From Verrucomicrobiota bacterium (lineage in GTDB: Bacteria; Verrucomicrobiota; Verrucomicrobiia; Limisphaerales; SXQI01): a stretch of 7,465 nt of DNA. Where the stretch lies: NCBI GenBank assembly GCA_008933045.1, contig WBXJ01000149.1, positions 1 to 7,465 of the forward strand, written 5' to 3'. Both the position numbers and the translations under genes were made by a program. The notes below the pieces were generated by a model. It was not told the origin of the DNA, did no database searches, and saw only the letters and a program-made list of their open reading frames with translations. Positions 1 to 6,449 of this stretch are shown in pieces (position 1 is the first letter of the stretch; each line of letters opens with the position of its first letter).

Positions 1-1776
1 ATCGACATCCCCAAAAAGTGCGAACTGTCGGATGAGATTTTCGATGAGCGGGTAGACGTAGACATCGTAAAAACCATTCCACGTGTTGTTGGGAGCACGT
101 AACGCAAGGTATTGATACCCACCCAGCTCGGGGTGGTCTTTGTAGTAGTTCTGCATCATTCTCCACTGGCTGTCGTTAAGCTCTTGGGGTGCGCCTCCGC
201 CACCGTGCATGGCGATGAACAGTGGCCAACCTGCGCTCGGGCGTGTGCCCACAGTTTTAACAACGTAAGGGCTGAGATGCTGAGCGAAACGGACGATGTT
301 GGAGCCAAAATCCTGATGAGCACTTTGATGAATTGCTGCCGAGCGATAAGCACTCCATGCCGCCTGACGAACGGCAGGTTCGTTGTCGCTTAAGACGCGG
401 TCGAGTTCGGCAGGAAATTTCCACGTTTTTTGCTTTTCGATCGTGGCCTCAAAATAAGCATTCAACGCCTTTTTAAGTTTGGCTTCATCCGTGCTGCGCA
501 GCGGGCGAAGAATCGAGGGAGGGGAATAACAGACGGGCGAGAGCGTGGCCACGCCTTGTGTGGGTTCAAGGTAGAGAGTGATCAAGGTTTCCGCCTGATC
601 AGTCGGAATAAAATCCTGTGAAATATCCTTGTTTGGGGAGGCGACCTGAACTCGGTAGGCTTGTTTTTTTGGCAGGACAAAGGAGAGAAAATCGTTTGAA
701 TCGGCAGATTCATCGCGGCTGCGACCTTCCTGAATTATTTTGCCACCTTTGGCTTCGACTACGGTGATATTCGCGGCGGTGCGACGGCCTTGGGCTCGAT
801 CCACCACCTTAATTGAAAGTCGCACCTGATCTGGATTCACCTGCTTTGTGGGTGGAGCATAGGAATCAGTAACGTTGACTGCATTCACTGTCGCCAGATT
901 GGCTGCCCAGACCATGGGGAATGACAGGCCAGTTTTGCGAAAACTTGTGGCATAGATGGCATGCTCACGCACTTCCTTCATGGCTTGCGAGGCATCCTGC
1001 ACAAACCAGCCGCGATCCAAGCCGTTGGGATCCGGTTCCGCAGCACCGGTAAAATGCCAGCGTTGGTCCCAAACTTCCACCCAGGTATGATTGCCGCGTT
1101 TATTCGCCCAGAGCGGTGTGCCCGCGAGGCGTGCTGGGATGCCGACGGAGCGGCAGGCATCGACCAGCAGGATGGATAAACCCGTGCAGGAGGCTAACCC
1201 GCTCTCCATGGATTCGAGCGGGCTTTGGTCAGCTTTTTTCCGGCCGGTCGAGTAACGAACCTTCACTAAGCCAAAGAGTTTTTTGTTGAGTCGTTGGGCC
1301 GCCTCACCTGTGGATCGGCAATCCTGAACCAATGGTAGGCACATGGCTCGAAACGATTTGCGCCACGAATCGCGCCGTTCGTTGATGCTCGCATAAGGGA
1401 GGACATCGTTCAGAAAAATCTCCTCCGGAACAGCCTTCGCCCATGCGGATGATCTGCGCGTTTCATACGCAAGTTTGAGATTTTCGAGGAGAAATGCGGC
1501 ACTCAGGCTTTGGAGGTCGGATTGGGGCATGTTTTCCACCAAAAACTGCAGGCCCGGTCGTTGATCTCGCGGTGCCTTGGTAAGAGCGAGGGTGATCTGG
1601 TTTGCGTTCGTCCCCGCCGTGGCGAGTGCGGTGGTGGCTTTTTCAGACCACCACGTTTGTTGGGGAGCCGCCCACGCCAGAGTTGAAAGTGCCAAACAGC
1701 ATAAGGTGACCCACACCCTGAACCTGATCCAGCCGCTGCAGGGTGCCGAAAGATTGACAGTGTTCTTGAATATCAT
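1..1776 (-). CDS. Secreted transglutaminase-like / alpha-beta hydrolase multidomain protein (partial, C-terminus off window)
   Basis: An uninterrupted frame runs from an ATG at 1776 to the left edge (592 residues, no stop seen). An in-frame TAA four codons upstream fixes this as the first ATG. The N-terminus looks like a Sec signal peptide: basic n-region with R18 and R20, hydrophobic stretch about 21-35, probable cleavage after AWA36. Residues about 40-180 look helical. A transglutaminase-like core follows, with Cys197 (ASCTG), His230 (NHTW) and Asp249 (AAEPD) in the family order, then the LDRGWF segment typical of a bacterial subgroup. Residues about 315-405 look like a beta-sandwich. After a helical linker, an alpha/beta-hydrolase begins near 515 with HGGGG at 524-528, resembling the esterase/PHB-depolymerase oxyanion hole. 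Its nucleophile would lie off the window. The likely place of action is the periplasm or outside the cell. The substrate is unknown; bacterial members of this fold are often peptidases rather than crosslinkers. It is divergent from nuo and probably functionally unrelated. Confidence 0.82.
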   Translation of the reverse strand, partial: MIFKNTVNLSAPCSGWIRFRVWVTLCCLALSTLAWAAPQQTWWSEKATTALATAGTNANQITLALTKAPRDQRPGLQFLVENMPQSDLQSLSAAFLLENLKLAYETRRSSAWAKAVPEEIFLNDVLPYASINERRDSWRKSFRAMCLPLVQDCRSTGEAAQRLNKKLFGLVKVRYSTGRKKADQSPLESMESGLASCTGLSILLVDACRSVGIPARLAGTPLWANKRGNHTWVEVWDQRWHFTGAAEPDPNGLDRGWFVQDASQAMKEVREHAIYATSFRKTGLSFPMVWAANLATVNAVNVTDSYAPPTKQVNPDQVRLSIKVVDRAQGRRTAANITVVEAKGGKIIQEGRSRDESADSNDFLSFVLPKKQAYRVQVASPNKDISQDFIPTDQAETLITLYLEPTQGVATLSPVCYSPPSILRPLRSTDEAKLKKALNAYFEATIEKQKTWKFPAELDRVLSDNEPAVRQAAWSAYRSAAIHQSAHQDFGSNIVRFAQHLSPYVVKTVGTRPSAGWPLFIAMHGGGGAPQELNDSQWRMMQNYYKDHPELGGYQYLALRAPNNTWNGFYDVYVYPLIENLIRQFALFGDVD

Positions 1777-1847
1777 AAAAGGTAGTTATGAGACTGGCAG
1801 GATCGGAGGCGGAATCCCAGCAGCTTATTCTCCTTAATTGGCTTCGC

Positions 1848-1865
1848 TTGTGAAAAATTTCACAA
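1848..1865. promoter_or_regulatory. Perfect palindrome, Crp/Fnr-family-like operator
   Basis: The sequence TTGTGAAA-AA-TTTCACAA has two perfect 8-bp arms around a 2-bp centre. Inside it is TGTGA-N6-TCACA, which matches both half-sites of the Escherichia coli CRP consensus exactly. It lies between the divergent transglutaminase-like gene and nuoB, just upstream of the proposed nuoB promoter, so a bound activator or repressor could act on either gene. The 2-base centre is too short for a good RNA hairpin loop, which favours a protein-binding site. The cognate regulator is not in the window. Confidence 0.5.
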
Positions 1866-1871
1866 ATTGCC

Positions 1872-1900
1872 TTGCCTGCCAACTTTGCCCTGATTATTTT
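1872..1900 (+). promoter_or_regulatory. Putative sigma-70-type promoter of the nuo operon
   Basis: A TTGCCT hexamer at 1872-1877 (4 of 6 to TTGACA) is followed after exactly 17 bp by TATTTT at 1895-1900 (4 of 6 to TATAAT). Transcription would begin near 1907, leaving a leader of about 20 nt before nuoB. The Crp-like palindrome ends 6 bp upstream of the -35 hexamer, close to a class II activator position. Short matches like this occur by chance, so this is a best guess for the only non-coding DNA upstream of the operon. Confidence 0.35.
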
Positions 1901-1910
1901 GCACATCGAA

Positions 1911-1922
1911 GGGCCTAAGCCC
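1911..1922 (+). other. Small hairpin in nuoB leader
   Basis: GGGC-CTAA-GCCC forms a 4-bp GC-only stem with a 4-nt loop, ending 5 nt before the nuoB ATG. It occupies the place where a Shine-Dalgarno sequence would be expected, and none is present. It could influence ribosome loading, but the stem is short and may be coincidental. Confidence 0.25.
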
Positions 1923-1927
1923 TCTTT

Positions 1928-2437
1928 ATGCAACAAACTGCCGAAATTGGATACAATTCCAAGGTTGAGGGTGAAGTCATTGTTACCCGAGCGGATGCAG
2001 CACTCAATTGGTGCCGCAAGAATTCCCTCTGGCCGATGCCGATGGGATTGGCGTGTTGCGCCATTGAACTGATGGCAGCAGGCGCGAGCCGGTTTGATAT
2101 TTCCCGCTTCGGTTCCGAGGTCATGAGGTTTTCACCGCGTCAAAGTGATTTGATGATTGTTGCGGGCACTGTTACCTACAAAATGGCACTGGCAGTGAAA
2201 CGGATTTATGACCAGATGCCGGAGCCAAAGTGGGTCATTGCGATGGGTGCCTGTGCATCCACGGGTGGGATGTATCGTTCTTACGCCGTGTTACAAGGGG
2301 TGGATAACATTATTCCCGTCGATGTGTATGTTGCGGGTTGTCCGCCTCGGCCCGAGGCACTGTTGGATGCGCTGATTAAAGTGCAAAACAAAGTGGCGAA
2401 AGAACCACTACTTTCGACGCAGTGGAAGACGCCTTAA
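1928..2437 (+). CDS. nuoB: NADH-quinone oxidoreductase subunit B (cluster N2 subunit)
   Basis: A 169-residue NuoB/PSST-family protein of the connecting arm of complex I. It holds the terminal [4Fe-4S] cluster N2, which passes electrons to quinone at the interface with NuoD. The four ligands are visible as the tandem Cys43-Cys44 (ACCAIE), Cys109 (MGACAS) and Cys138 (AGCPPRP). Their spacing (1, 65, 29) equals that in E. coli NuoB. The conserved SRFGSEVMRFSPRQSD block follows the first pair. The length is normal and no stretch is missing. The ATG at 1928 places the family N-terminus correctly, but no Shine-Dalgarno sequence precedes it. It is the first gene of the operon here, with no nuoA in front. 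nuoC starts 9 bp after its stop. Soluble subunit at the cytoplasmic face of the inner membrane. Confidence 0.97.
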   Translation: MQQTAEIGYNSKVEGEVIVTRADAALNWCRKNSLWPMPMGLACCAIELMAAGASRFDISRFGSEVMRFSPRQSDLMIVAGTVTYKMALAVKRIYDQMPEPKWVIAMGACASTGGMYRSYAVLQGVDNIIPVDVYVAGCPPRPEALLDALIKVQNKVAKEPLLSTQWKTP

Positions 2438-2446
2438 TTTCCACCT

Positions 2447-3058
2447 ATGACCTCATTGGAATTGGCCGATAAATTAAAGTCTCAGTTTCCAACTCTGATC
2501 TCAGACCCCAGCGAGTTTCGGGGCGAAATCACTGTTCAAATTTCCGATGCCAATCAGATGGCGGAAGTCTGTCGATTCGCAAAACACACGCTTCTTTTCG
2601 ATTATTTGGTGGATTTGAGCAGTGTTGATAACTATGGGGATGATCCCCGTTGGACCTTGGTTTATGAGCTTTATGGGCTGGGGCATCACTGTCACCTTCG
2701 GCTGAAGGCGAATCTCAGCGAAGAGGTAGGCGAACTTCCAACAGTCTCCGATGTTTGGCGGACCGCGAACTGGCATGAGCGAGAGATATACGACATGATG
2801 GGGATCCGCTTTAGGGGGCATCCTGATCTTCGCCGTATTTTGATGTGGGAGGGATATCCCTACTACCCGTTGCGTAAAGATTTTCCGCTCGCTGGCAAGC
2901 CAACCGATTTACCCGACGTGGCATTTTCTAATCCGGCTCCTTTGGAAGGTGGCCCGTTTGTGACCGTAGCAGGGGGTAAAGACACTCTTGCGCGGGAACC
3001 GCGTGTGCGTCTTCCCGACGCTGATTCTCCCGCGCAAAGCGCGTTTTCGAAACCATGA
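2447..3058 (+). CDS. nuoC: NADH-quinone oxidoreductase subunit C (30 kDa subunit)
   Basis: A 203-residue NuoC/30-kDa-family protein. It has no cofactor and packs against NuoD and NuoB in the connecting arm. The family signature is clear at about residues 103-145: NWHEREIYDMMGI, then GHPDLRRILM, then YPLRKDFPL. The N-terminal half has the usual alpha/beta fold with DLSSVDNYGDDPRW. After the PLRKDFPLAGKP end of the conserved domain there is a tail of roughly 50 residues rich in Pro, Ala and charged residues that many NuoC proteins lack. The protein is separate from NuoD, not a NuoCD fusion as in E. coli. No Shine-Dalgarno sequence precedes the ATG. Its TGA overlaps the nuoD ATG (ATGA), suggesting translational coupling. 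A GC-rich 5-bp hairpin (3031-3043) sits near its 3' end. Confidence 0.96.
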   Translation: MTSLELADKLKSQFPTLISDPSEFRGEITVQISDANQMAEVCRFAKHTLLFDYLVDLSSVDNYGDDPRWTLVYELYGLGHHCHLRLKANLSEEVGELPTVSDVWRTANWHEREIYDMMGIRFRGHPDLRRILMWEGYPYYPLRKDFPLAGKPTDLPDVAFSNPAPLEGGPFVTVAGGKDTLAREPRVRLPDADSPAQSAFSKP

Positions 3059-4341
3059 GTGTTCATATTCAGGACATCCAGTTCAAGGAACCCTCGGCTC
3101 GAATCAAGGAGACGCTTCAGTCGCCTCCGCCAGCCGCTTCTCGTGCATCGGATGATCTTGTAGATGTGCAAGGTGAGAAGATGGTACTGAATTTGGGGCC
3201 TTCCCATCCGGCAACTCATGGAGTTCTGCGAGTTATTTTGGAGATGGATGGCGAGATCATCACCAAGGCCACTCCTGACATCGGTTACTTGCACCGTGGT
3301 GACGAAAAAATCGCGGAGAACATGACTTACACCCAGTTCATCCCTTACACGGATCGACTGGATTACCTAGGTCCCTTGGCCAATAACGTGGCCTATGTGC
3401 TCGCGGTTGAGAAGCTGATGGGGATTGATAAATTGTTGACCCCGCGCTGTCAGTATGTCCGCGTCATTTGTTGCGAGCTCGCACGCATTTCAGCTCATTT
3501 GTTAGGGCTTGGAGCCTTCGCGATGGATGTCGGCGCGATGACTGTGTTCCTGCATACTTTTCAGGAACGCGAGAAAATATATGACTTGTGCGAATCCTTG
3601 ACGGGTGCGCGATTCACCACGACCTACACACGGATCGGTGGATTAAGCCGCGATTTGCCAGACGGTTGGGTTGCACAGTGTCGCAAGTTTTTGGACGAAG
3701 TGGTCATCAATTTTGACGAGTCAGAAACCTTGCTCACGCGCAATCGGATCTGGGTCGATCGAACAAAGGGTGTGGGCATTATTCCTAAGGCGATGGCGAT
3801 TGATTACGCGTTGTCTGGCCCGAATCTTCGGGGCAGTGGGGTGAATTTTGATCTGCGCAAAGCGCACCCCTATTTGGTCTACGATCAACTCGAGTTTGAT
3901 ATTCCGGTCGGGTCTGTGGGAGATTGTTACGACCGTTATTTGGTGCGCATGGAAGAGATGCGCCAAAGCGTACGGATTATTCAACAGTGTCTCGATGCGT
4001 TGCCCGGTGGGTCTGTCAACATACCTGATGGCAAGGTCGTGTTGCCCGAGAAGGGTAAAGTCCTTTCGAGCATGGAAGAATTAATTCACCAATTCATCCT
4101 CGTAACACAGGGGGTGAACGCGCCTGCGGGCGAGATTTATTTTGGGGCAGAAAACCCCAAAGGCGAGTTGGGTTTTTATATCAATAGCCGAGGGGGTGGA
4201 ACACCGCATCGGATGAAAATCAGGGCTCCCTCATTTGTGAACCTGAGTATTCTTTCCGAATTATTGCCGGGCCATTTAATGAGCGACACTGTTTCGATTT
4301 TAGGGTCTTTAGATTTTGTCATGGGAGAATGTGATCGATGA
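3055..4341 (+). CDS. nuoD: NADH-quinone oxidoreductase subunit D (49 kDa subunit, quinone site)
   Basis: A 428-residue NuoD/49-kDa-family protein. With NuoB it builds the quinone-reduction pocket. Quinone-site residues are visible: His51 and His55 in GPSHPATHG, and Tyr104 in TDRLDYL. They align by a constant offset of 17 with His34, His38 and Tyr87 of Thermus Nqo4. Further conserved blocks are IGYLHRGDEK, ENMTYTQFIPYTDR, FQEREKIYDL, GARFTTTYTRIGG, YDQLEFDIPVGSVGDCYDRY and the C-terminal LGSLDFVMGECDR, so the protein is complete. The first 40 or so residues, before VLNLGPSHP, are a low-complexity extension with a PPPAA run. An alternative start is the Met at residue 43, but the ATGA overlap with nuoC favours the ATG at 3055. 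The 3' end overlaps nuoE by another ATGA. Cytoplasmic, attached to the membrane arm. Confidence 0.97.
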   Translation: MSVHIQDIQFKEPSARIKETLQSPPPAASRASDDLVDVQGEKMVLNLGPSHPATHGVLRVILEMDGEIITKATPDIGYLHRGDEKIAENMTYTQFIPYTDRLDYLGPLANNVAYVLAVEKLMGIDKLLTPRCQYVRVICCELARISAHLLGLGAFAMDVGAMTVFLHTFQEREKIYDLCESLTGARFTTTYTRIGGLSRDLPDGWVAQCRKFLDEVVINFDESETLLTRNRIWVDRTKGVGIIPKAMAIDYALSGPNLRGSGVNFDLRKAHPYLVYDQLEFDIPVGSVGDCYDRYLVRMEEMRQSVRIIQQCLDALPGGSVNIPDGKVVLPEKGKVLSSMEELIHQFILVTQGVNAPAGEIYFGAENPKGELGFYINSRGGGTPHRMKIRAPSFVNLSILSELLPGHLMSDTVSILGSLDFVMGECDR

Positions 4342-4898
4342 GCGAACCGACCGAGTTTTCCAGTGCGTCGAAACCGACCGCCAATCCGTTGGCTCATGAC
4401 GCGCATTTTGTGGTTTCTGCAGAGCTTGAAGCGGAGGCTTCCGAACTGATCTCCCATTACCCAGAAAAACGGAGTGCCGTGCTGATGCTGCTCCACGAGG
4501 TTCAGGAGCGGTTTGGATATATCTCACAGGAGGCGGTGGCGTGGATCGTGGCCAAGTTGGAGATGCAACCCATCCATGTGCTGGAGTTGGTGACTTTTTA
4601 CCCGATGTTTCGCCAGCAACCTGCGGGTCAATTTCAGGTCAAAATCTGCCGCACCTTGAGTTGTGCGTTGGGGGGAGCATACGAATTGCACCACCATTTT
4701 TGCAGTCGACTCGGGTTGGATGATCAGGCTCATGGTATCCAAACTTCGAAGGACGGAAAATTTAGTGTGGAATTTGTCGAATGCCTTGCAAGCTGTGGGA
4801 CGGCCCCAGTGGTGATGGTTAATGAGGATTTTCGAGAAGGCGTGACGACGCAACAAGCTGATGAAATGATGGCTCAATGCCGAAAAACAAAGGGTTGA
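4338..4898 (+). CDS. nuoE: NADH-quinone oxidoreductase subunit E (24 kDa, [2Fe-2S] N1a)
   Basis: A 186-residue NuoE/24-kDa-family protein of the NADH-dehydrogenase module. It pairs with NuoF and carries the [2Fe-2S] cluster N1a in a thioredoxin-like domain. The four ligands are Cys104 and Cys109 (CRTLSC) and Cys149 and Cys153 (CLASC). The C-x4-C and C-x3-C pairs are normal, but the gap between them is 4 residues longer than in E. coli and Thermus, with the extra length around DDQAHGIQTS. The N-terminal helical part has the family block for HEVQERFGYIS...A..IA-type residues and VLELVTFYPMF. Residues 1-30 are a variable leader. The ATG overlaps the nuoD stop (ATGA), and a GGGAGA 10-15 bases upstream could serve as a weak Shine-Dalgarno. 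After its stop the operon is interrupted by a tRNA on the other strand. Confidence 0.96.
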   Translation: MSEPTEFSSASKPTANPLAHDAHFVVSAELEAEASELISHYPEKRSAVLMLLHEVQERFGYISQEAVAWIVAKLEMQPIHVLELVTFYPMFRQQPAGQFQVKICRTLSCALGGAYELHHHFCSRLGLDDQAHGIQTSKDGKFSVEFVECLASCGTAPVVMVNEDFREGVTTQQADEMMAQCRKTKG

Positions 4899-4912
4899 GG
4901 AGCACCTGAAGC

Positions 4913-4986
4913 TGGCTGCCGAACATGGATTTGAACCATGACAAGCAGATTCAGAGACTGCTGTGCTACCGTTACACCATTCGGCA
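4913..4986 (-). tRNA. tRNA-Gln (anticodon CUG)
   Basis: The - strand folds into a complete 74-nt cloverleaf. The acceptor TGCCGAA/TTCGGCA has 7 perfect pairs. The D arm is GTGT-AACGGTA-GCAC. The anticodon arm is GCAGT-CTCTGAA-TCTGC, and the T arm is CATGG-TTCAAAT-CCATG with 5 pairs. The anticodon CTG at 4954-4952 reads CAG (Gln). A T1-A72 end pair and G73 discriminator agree with bacterial glutamine tRNAs, and the 3' CCA is encoded. The only flaw is a U-U opposition at 31-39 at the bottom of the anticodon stem, which is tolerated in some tRNAs. It is transcribed against the surrounding nuo genes. Its 3' end is 14 bp from the nuoE stop and its 5' end 58 bp from the nuoF ATG. No clear hairpin terminator follows, only a T-rich run (TTTGTTTTT) inside the antisense of the nuoE end. 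Confidence 0.95.
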
Positions 4987-4998
4987 AGTAGGGGTTAA

Positions 4999-5026
4999 AA
5001 CTTAGAGATTTTTGGAAAACAGTCAA
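4999..5026 (-). promoter_or_regulatory. Putative promoter of tRNA-Gln
   Basis: On the - strand TTGACT (5021-5026, 5 of 6 to the -35 consensus) is followed after 16 bp by TAAGTT (4999-5004), a weak -10. That would start transcription about 5-8 bases after the -10, within roughly 10 bases upstream of the mature tRNA 5' end at 4986. The good -35 and correct placement support it; the poor -10 keeps confidence moderate. It lies inside the nuoF leader. Confidence 0.45.
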
Positions 5027-5044
5027 GCAGTCCGGAACGATTTT

Positions 5045-6433
5045 ATGCCGCAGGAATTTCGGCTCATTTTAAAGAATATCGACCAGCCAGGTTACACCAA
5101 TGACATTGAGTGTTACCTGCGGCATGGCGGCTATGAGGCATTGAAACAGGCCATCGTCCTGAAACCAAAGGCGTTGCCCGATGGCAAAATTCAGACTGGC
5201 CCTGAGCAGATTCGGGACGAAGTTAAGGCGTCCGGGTTAAGGGGTAGGGGAGGGGCTGGTTTTTCGGCGGGATTGAAATGGTCTTTTGTGGATCGCCGGA
5301 GCGGCAAGCCTATTTACCTGATTTGCAATGCGGACGAATCCGAACCCGGGACATTTAAGGATCGCCAAATCCTTCACAAAGACCCCCACCAACTCATTGA
5401 GGGGATGGTCATTTCTTGTTACGCCAACGATGTTAAGTTAGCTTACATTTACGTGCGAGGCGAGTTCCCCGATGCCGCCCGAATTTTGAAGAAAGCTTTG
5501 GCTGATGCCCGAGCGCAGGGGTTCCTAGGGAAAAATATTCTTGGTTCCGGTTATGACCTTGAAATTTTTATCCATCGAGGCGCGGGGGCTTACATCTGCG
5601 GTGAAGAAACAGGTTTGATCGAATCGCTTGAAGGTAAACGGGCGTATCCACGCATCAAGCCTCCGTATTTCCCAGCGATCCTTGGTTTGTACATGTGCCC
5701 CACTATTGTGAACAATGTGGAGACGTTGTGCCATGTGCGGCATATCATCACCTTGGGAGCGGCCAAGTATGCACAACTCGGAACACCCAACAACACTGGC
5801 ACACGGATCGTCAGCCTGAGCGGCCACGTTAAGCGTCCGGGATATTACGAAATTGAAGTCGGTAAAGTCTCTTTAGGGCAGTTAATCAATGGTGCCAATT
5901 TCGGTGGCGGCCTACGGGATGGTCGGAGCTTGAAGGCCATTATTCCGGGGGGATCTTCGTCAAAAGTTTTTCGCGCAGGAGAAAAATTTAAACTTAAACG
6001 CAAGGGCGCAGACGGTCAGATGGTGACGGTAGATGTTGATTTGTTGGATCTGCCTTACGATTTTGATTCGTTGCAAGCAGCGGGTTCAATGTCGGGTTCA
6101 AGTGCCGTGATCGTGTTGGATGACTCCACCGATATCGTGAAAGCCTTGGCGAACCTCTCGGAGTTTTATGCTCATGAAAGCTGTGGGCAATGCACGCCCT
6201 GCCGTGAGGGCTCTTTGTGGATGAGCAAAGCATTGCACCGGATGACCCATGGCGGCGCACGCAAGCAGGATGCGGATTATTTGATCAAGACAGCAACGAA
6301 CATCCAAGGAAGAACCATTTGTGCATTCGGCGAGGCTTGTGCTTGGCCGGTGATCAGTTTTATCAACAAGTTTCGAGAGGAATTTGAAGCGAAGGGCGAG
6401 GCTGATGAGGCTAAGTCTGGAACGAGCCACTAA
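5045..6433 (+). CDS. nuoF: NADH-quinone oxidoreductase subunit F (NADH/FMN-binding, 51 kDa)
   Basis: A NuoF/51-kDa-family protein of 462 residues from the ATG at 5045. It oxidises NADH, holds FMN and carries [4Fe-4S] cluster N3. The glycine-rich nucleotide/FMN segments are GRGGAGF (67-73) and GAGAYICGEETGLIESLEG from residue 179. NADESEPGTFKDR lies between them. N3 ligands are Cys380, Cys383 and Cys386 in ESCGQCTPCREG, and Cys426 in TICAFGEACAWPV; the 40-residue gap equals that in the mitochondrial subunit. The frame is also open from a TTG at 5012, but that would add 11 residues outside the family and run across the putative tRNA -35 element. MPQEFRLILKNID at the ATG matches the normal family start, so ATG 5045 is preferred. 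No good Shine-Dalgarno precedes either. Transcription from the nuoB side must pass through the antisense tRNA gene. nuoG follows after 16 bp. Confidence 0.96.
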   Translation: MPQEFRLILKNIDQPGYTNDIECYLRHGGYEALKQAIVLKPKALPDGKIQTGPEQIRDEVKASGLRGRGGAGFSAGLKWSFVDRRSGKPIYLICNADESEPGTFKDRQILHKDPHQLIEGMVISCYANDVKLAYIYVRGEFPDAARILKKALADARAQGFLGKNILGSGYDLEIFIHRGAGAYICGEETGLIESLEGKRAYPRIKPPYFPAILGLYMCPTIVNNVETLCHVRHIITLGAAKYAQLGTPNNTGTRIVSLSGHVKRPGYYEIEVGKVSLGQLINGANFGGGLRDGRSLKAIIPGGSSSKVFRAGEKFKLKRKGADGQMVTVDVDLLDLPYDFDSLQAAGSMSGSSAVIVLDDSTDIVKALANLSEFYAHESCGQCTPCREGSLWMSKALHRMTHGGARKQDADYLIKTATNIQGRTICAFGEACAWPVISFINKFREEFEAKGEADEAKSGTSH

Positions 6434-6449
6434 ATCAAGTTTTGAGCCA

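Noticed and set aside
112..1179. Several short + strand open frames at 112-393, 430-621 and 961-1179.
   Set aside because: The - strand frame over the same DNA is continuous for 592 codons and has clear domains, so these are shadows.
1643..1936. Open frame of 97 codons on the - strand crossing the intergenic region.
   Set aside because: It overlaps the signal-peptide end of the transglutaminase-like gene in another frame, and its sequence looks like no protein family.
3031..3047. GC-rich hairpin CGCGC-AAA-GCGCG followed by TTTT, just before nuoD, resembling an intrinsic terminator.
   Set aside because: The stem is only 5 bp, the T run only 4, and it lies within the nuoC coding end where nuoC and nuoD overlap and must be co-transcribed. 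Chance or a minor translational effect is more likely.
2863..3294. 143-codon - strand open frame across the nuoC/nuoD junction.
   Set aside because: It is antisense to two well-supported genes, with no recognisable protein features.
4151..4177. Inverted repeat AAAACCC...GGGTTTT inside nuoD, terminator-like.
   Set aside because: It sits in the middle of conserved NuoD coding sequence (GAENPKGELGFY), so the codons explain it.
4913..4986. The + strand of the tRNA also folds into a cloverleaf-like shape with a CAG anticodon-like triplet after a T.
   Set aside because: It is the mirror image of the - strand tRNA and lacks the T-loop TTC, D-loop GG and CCA end, so it is not a second tRNA gene.
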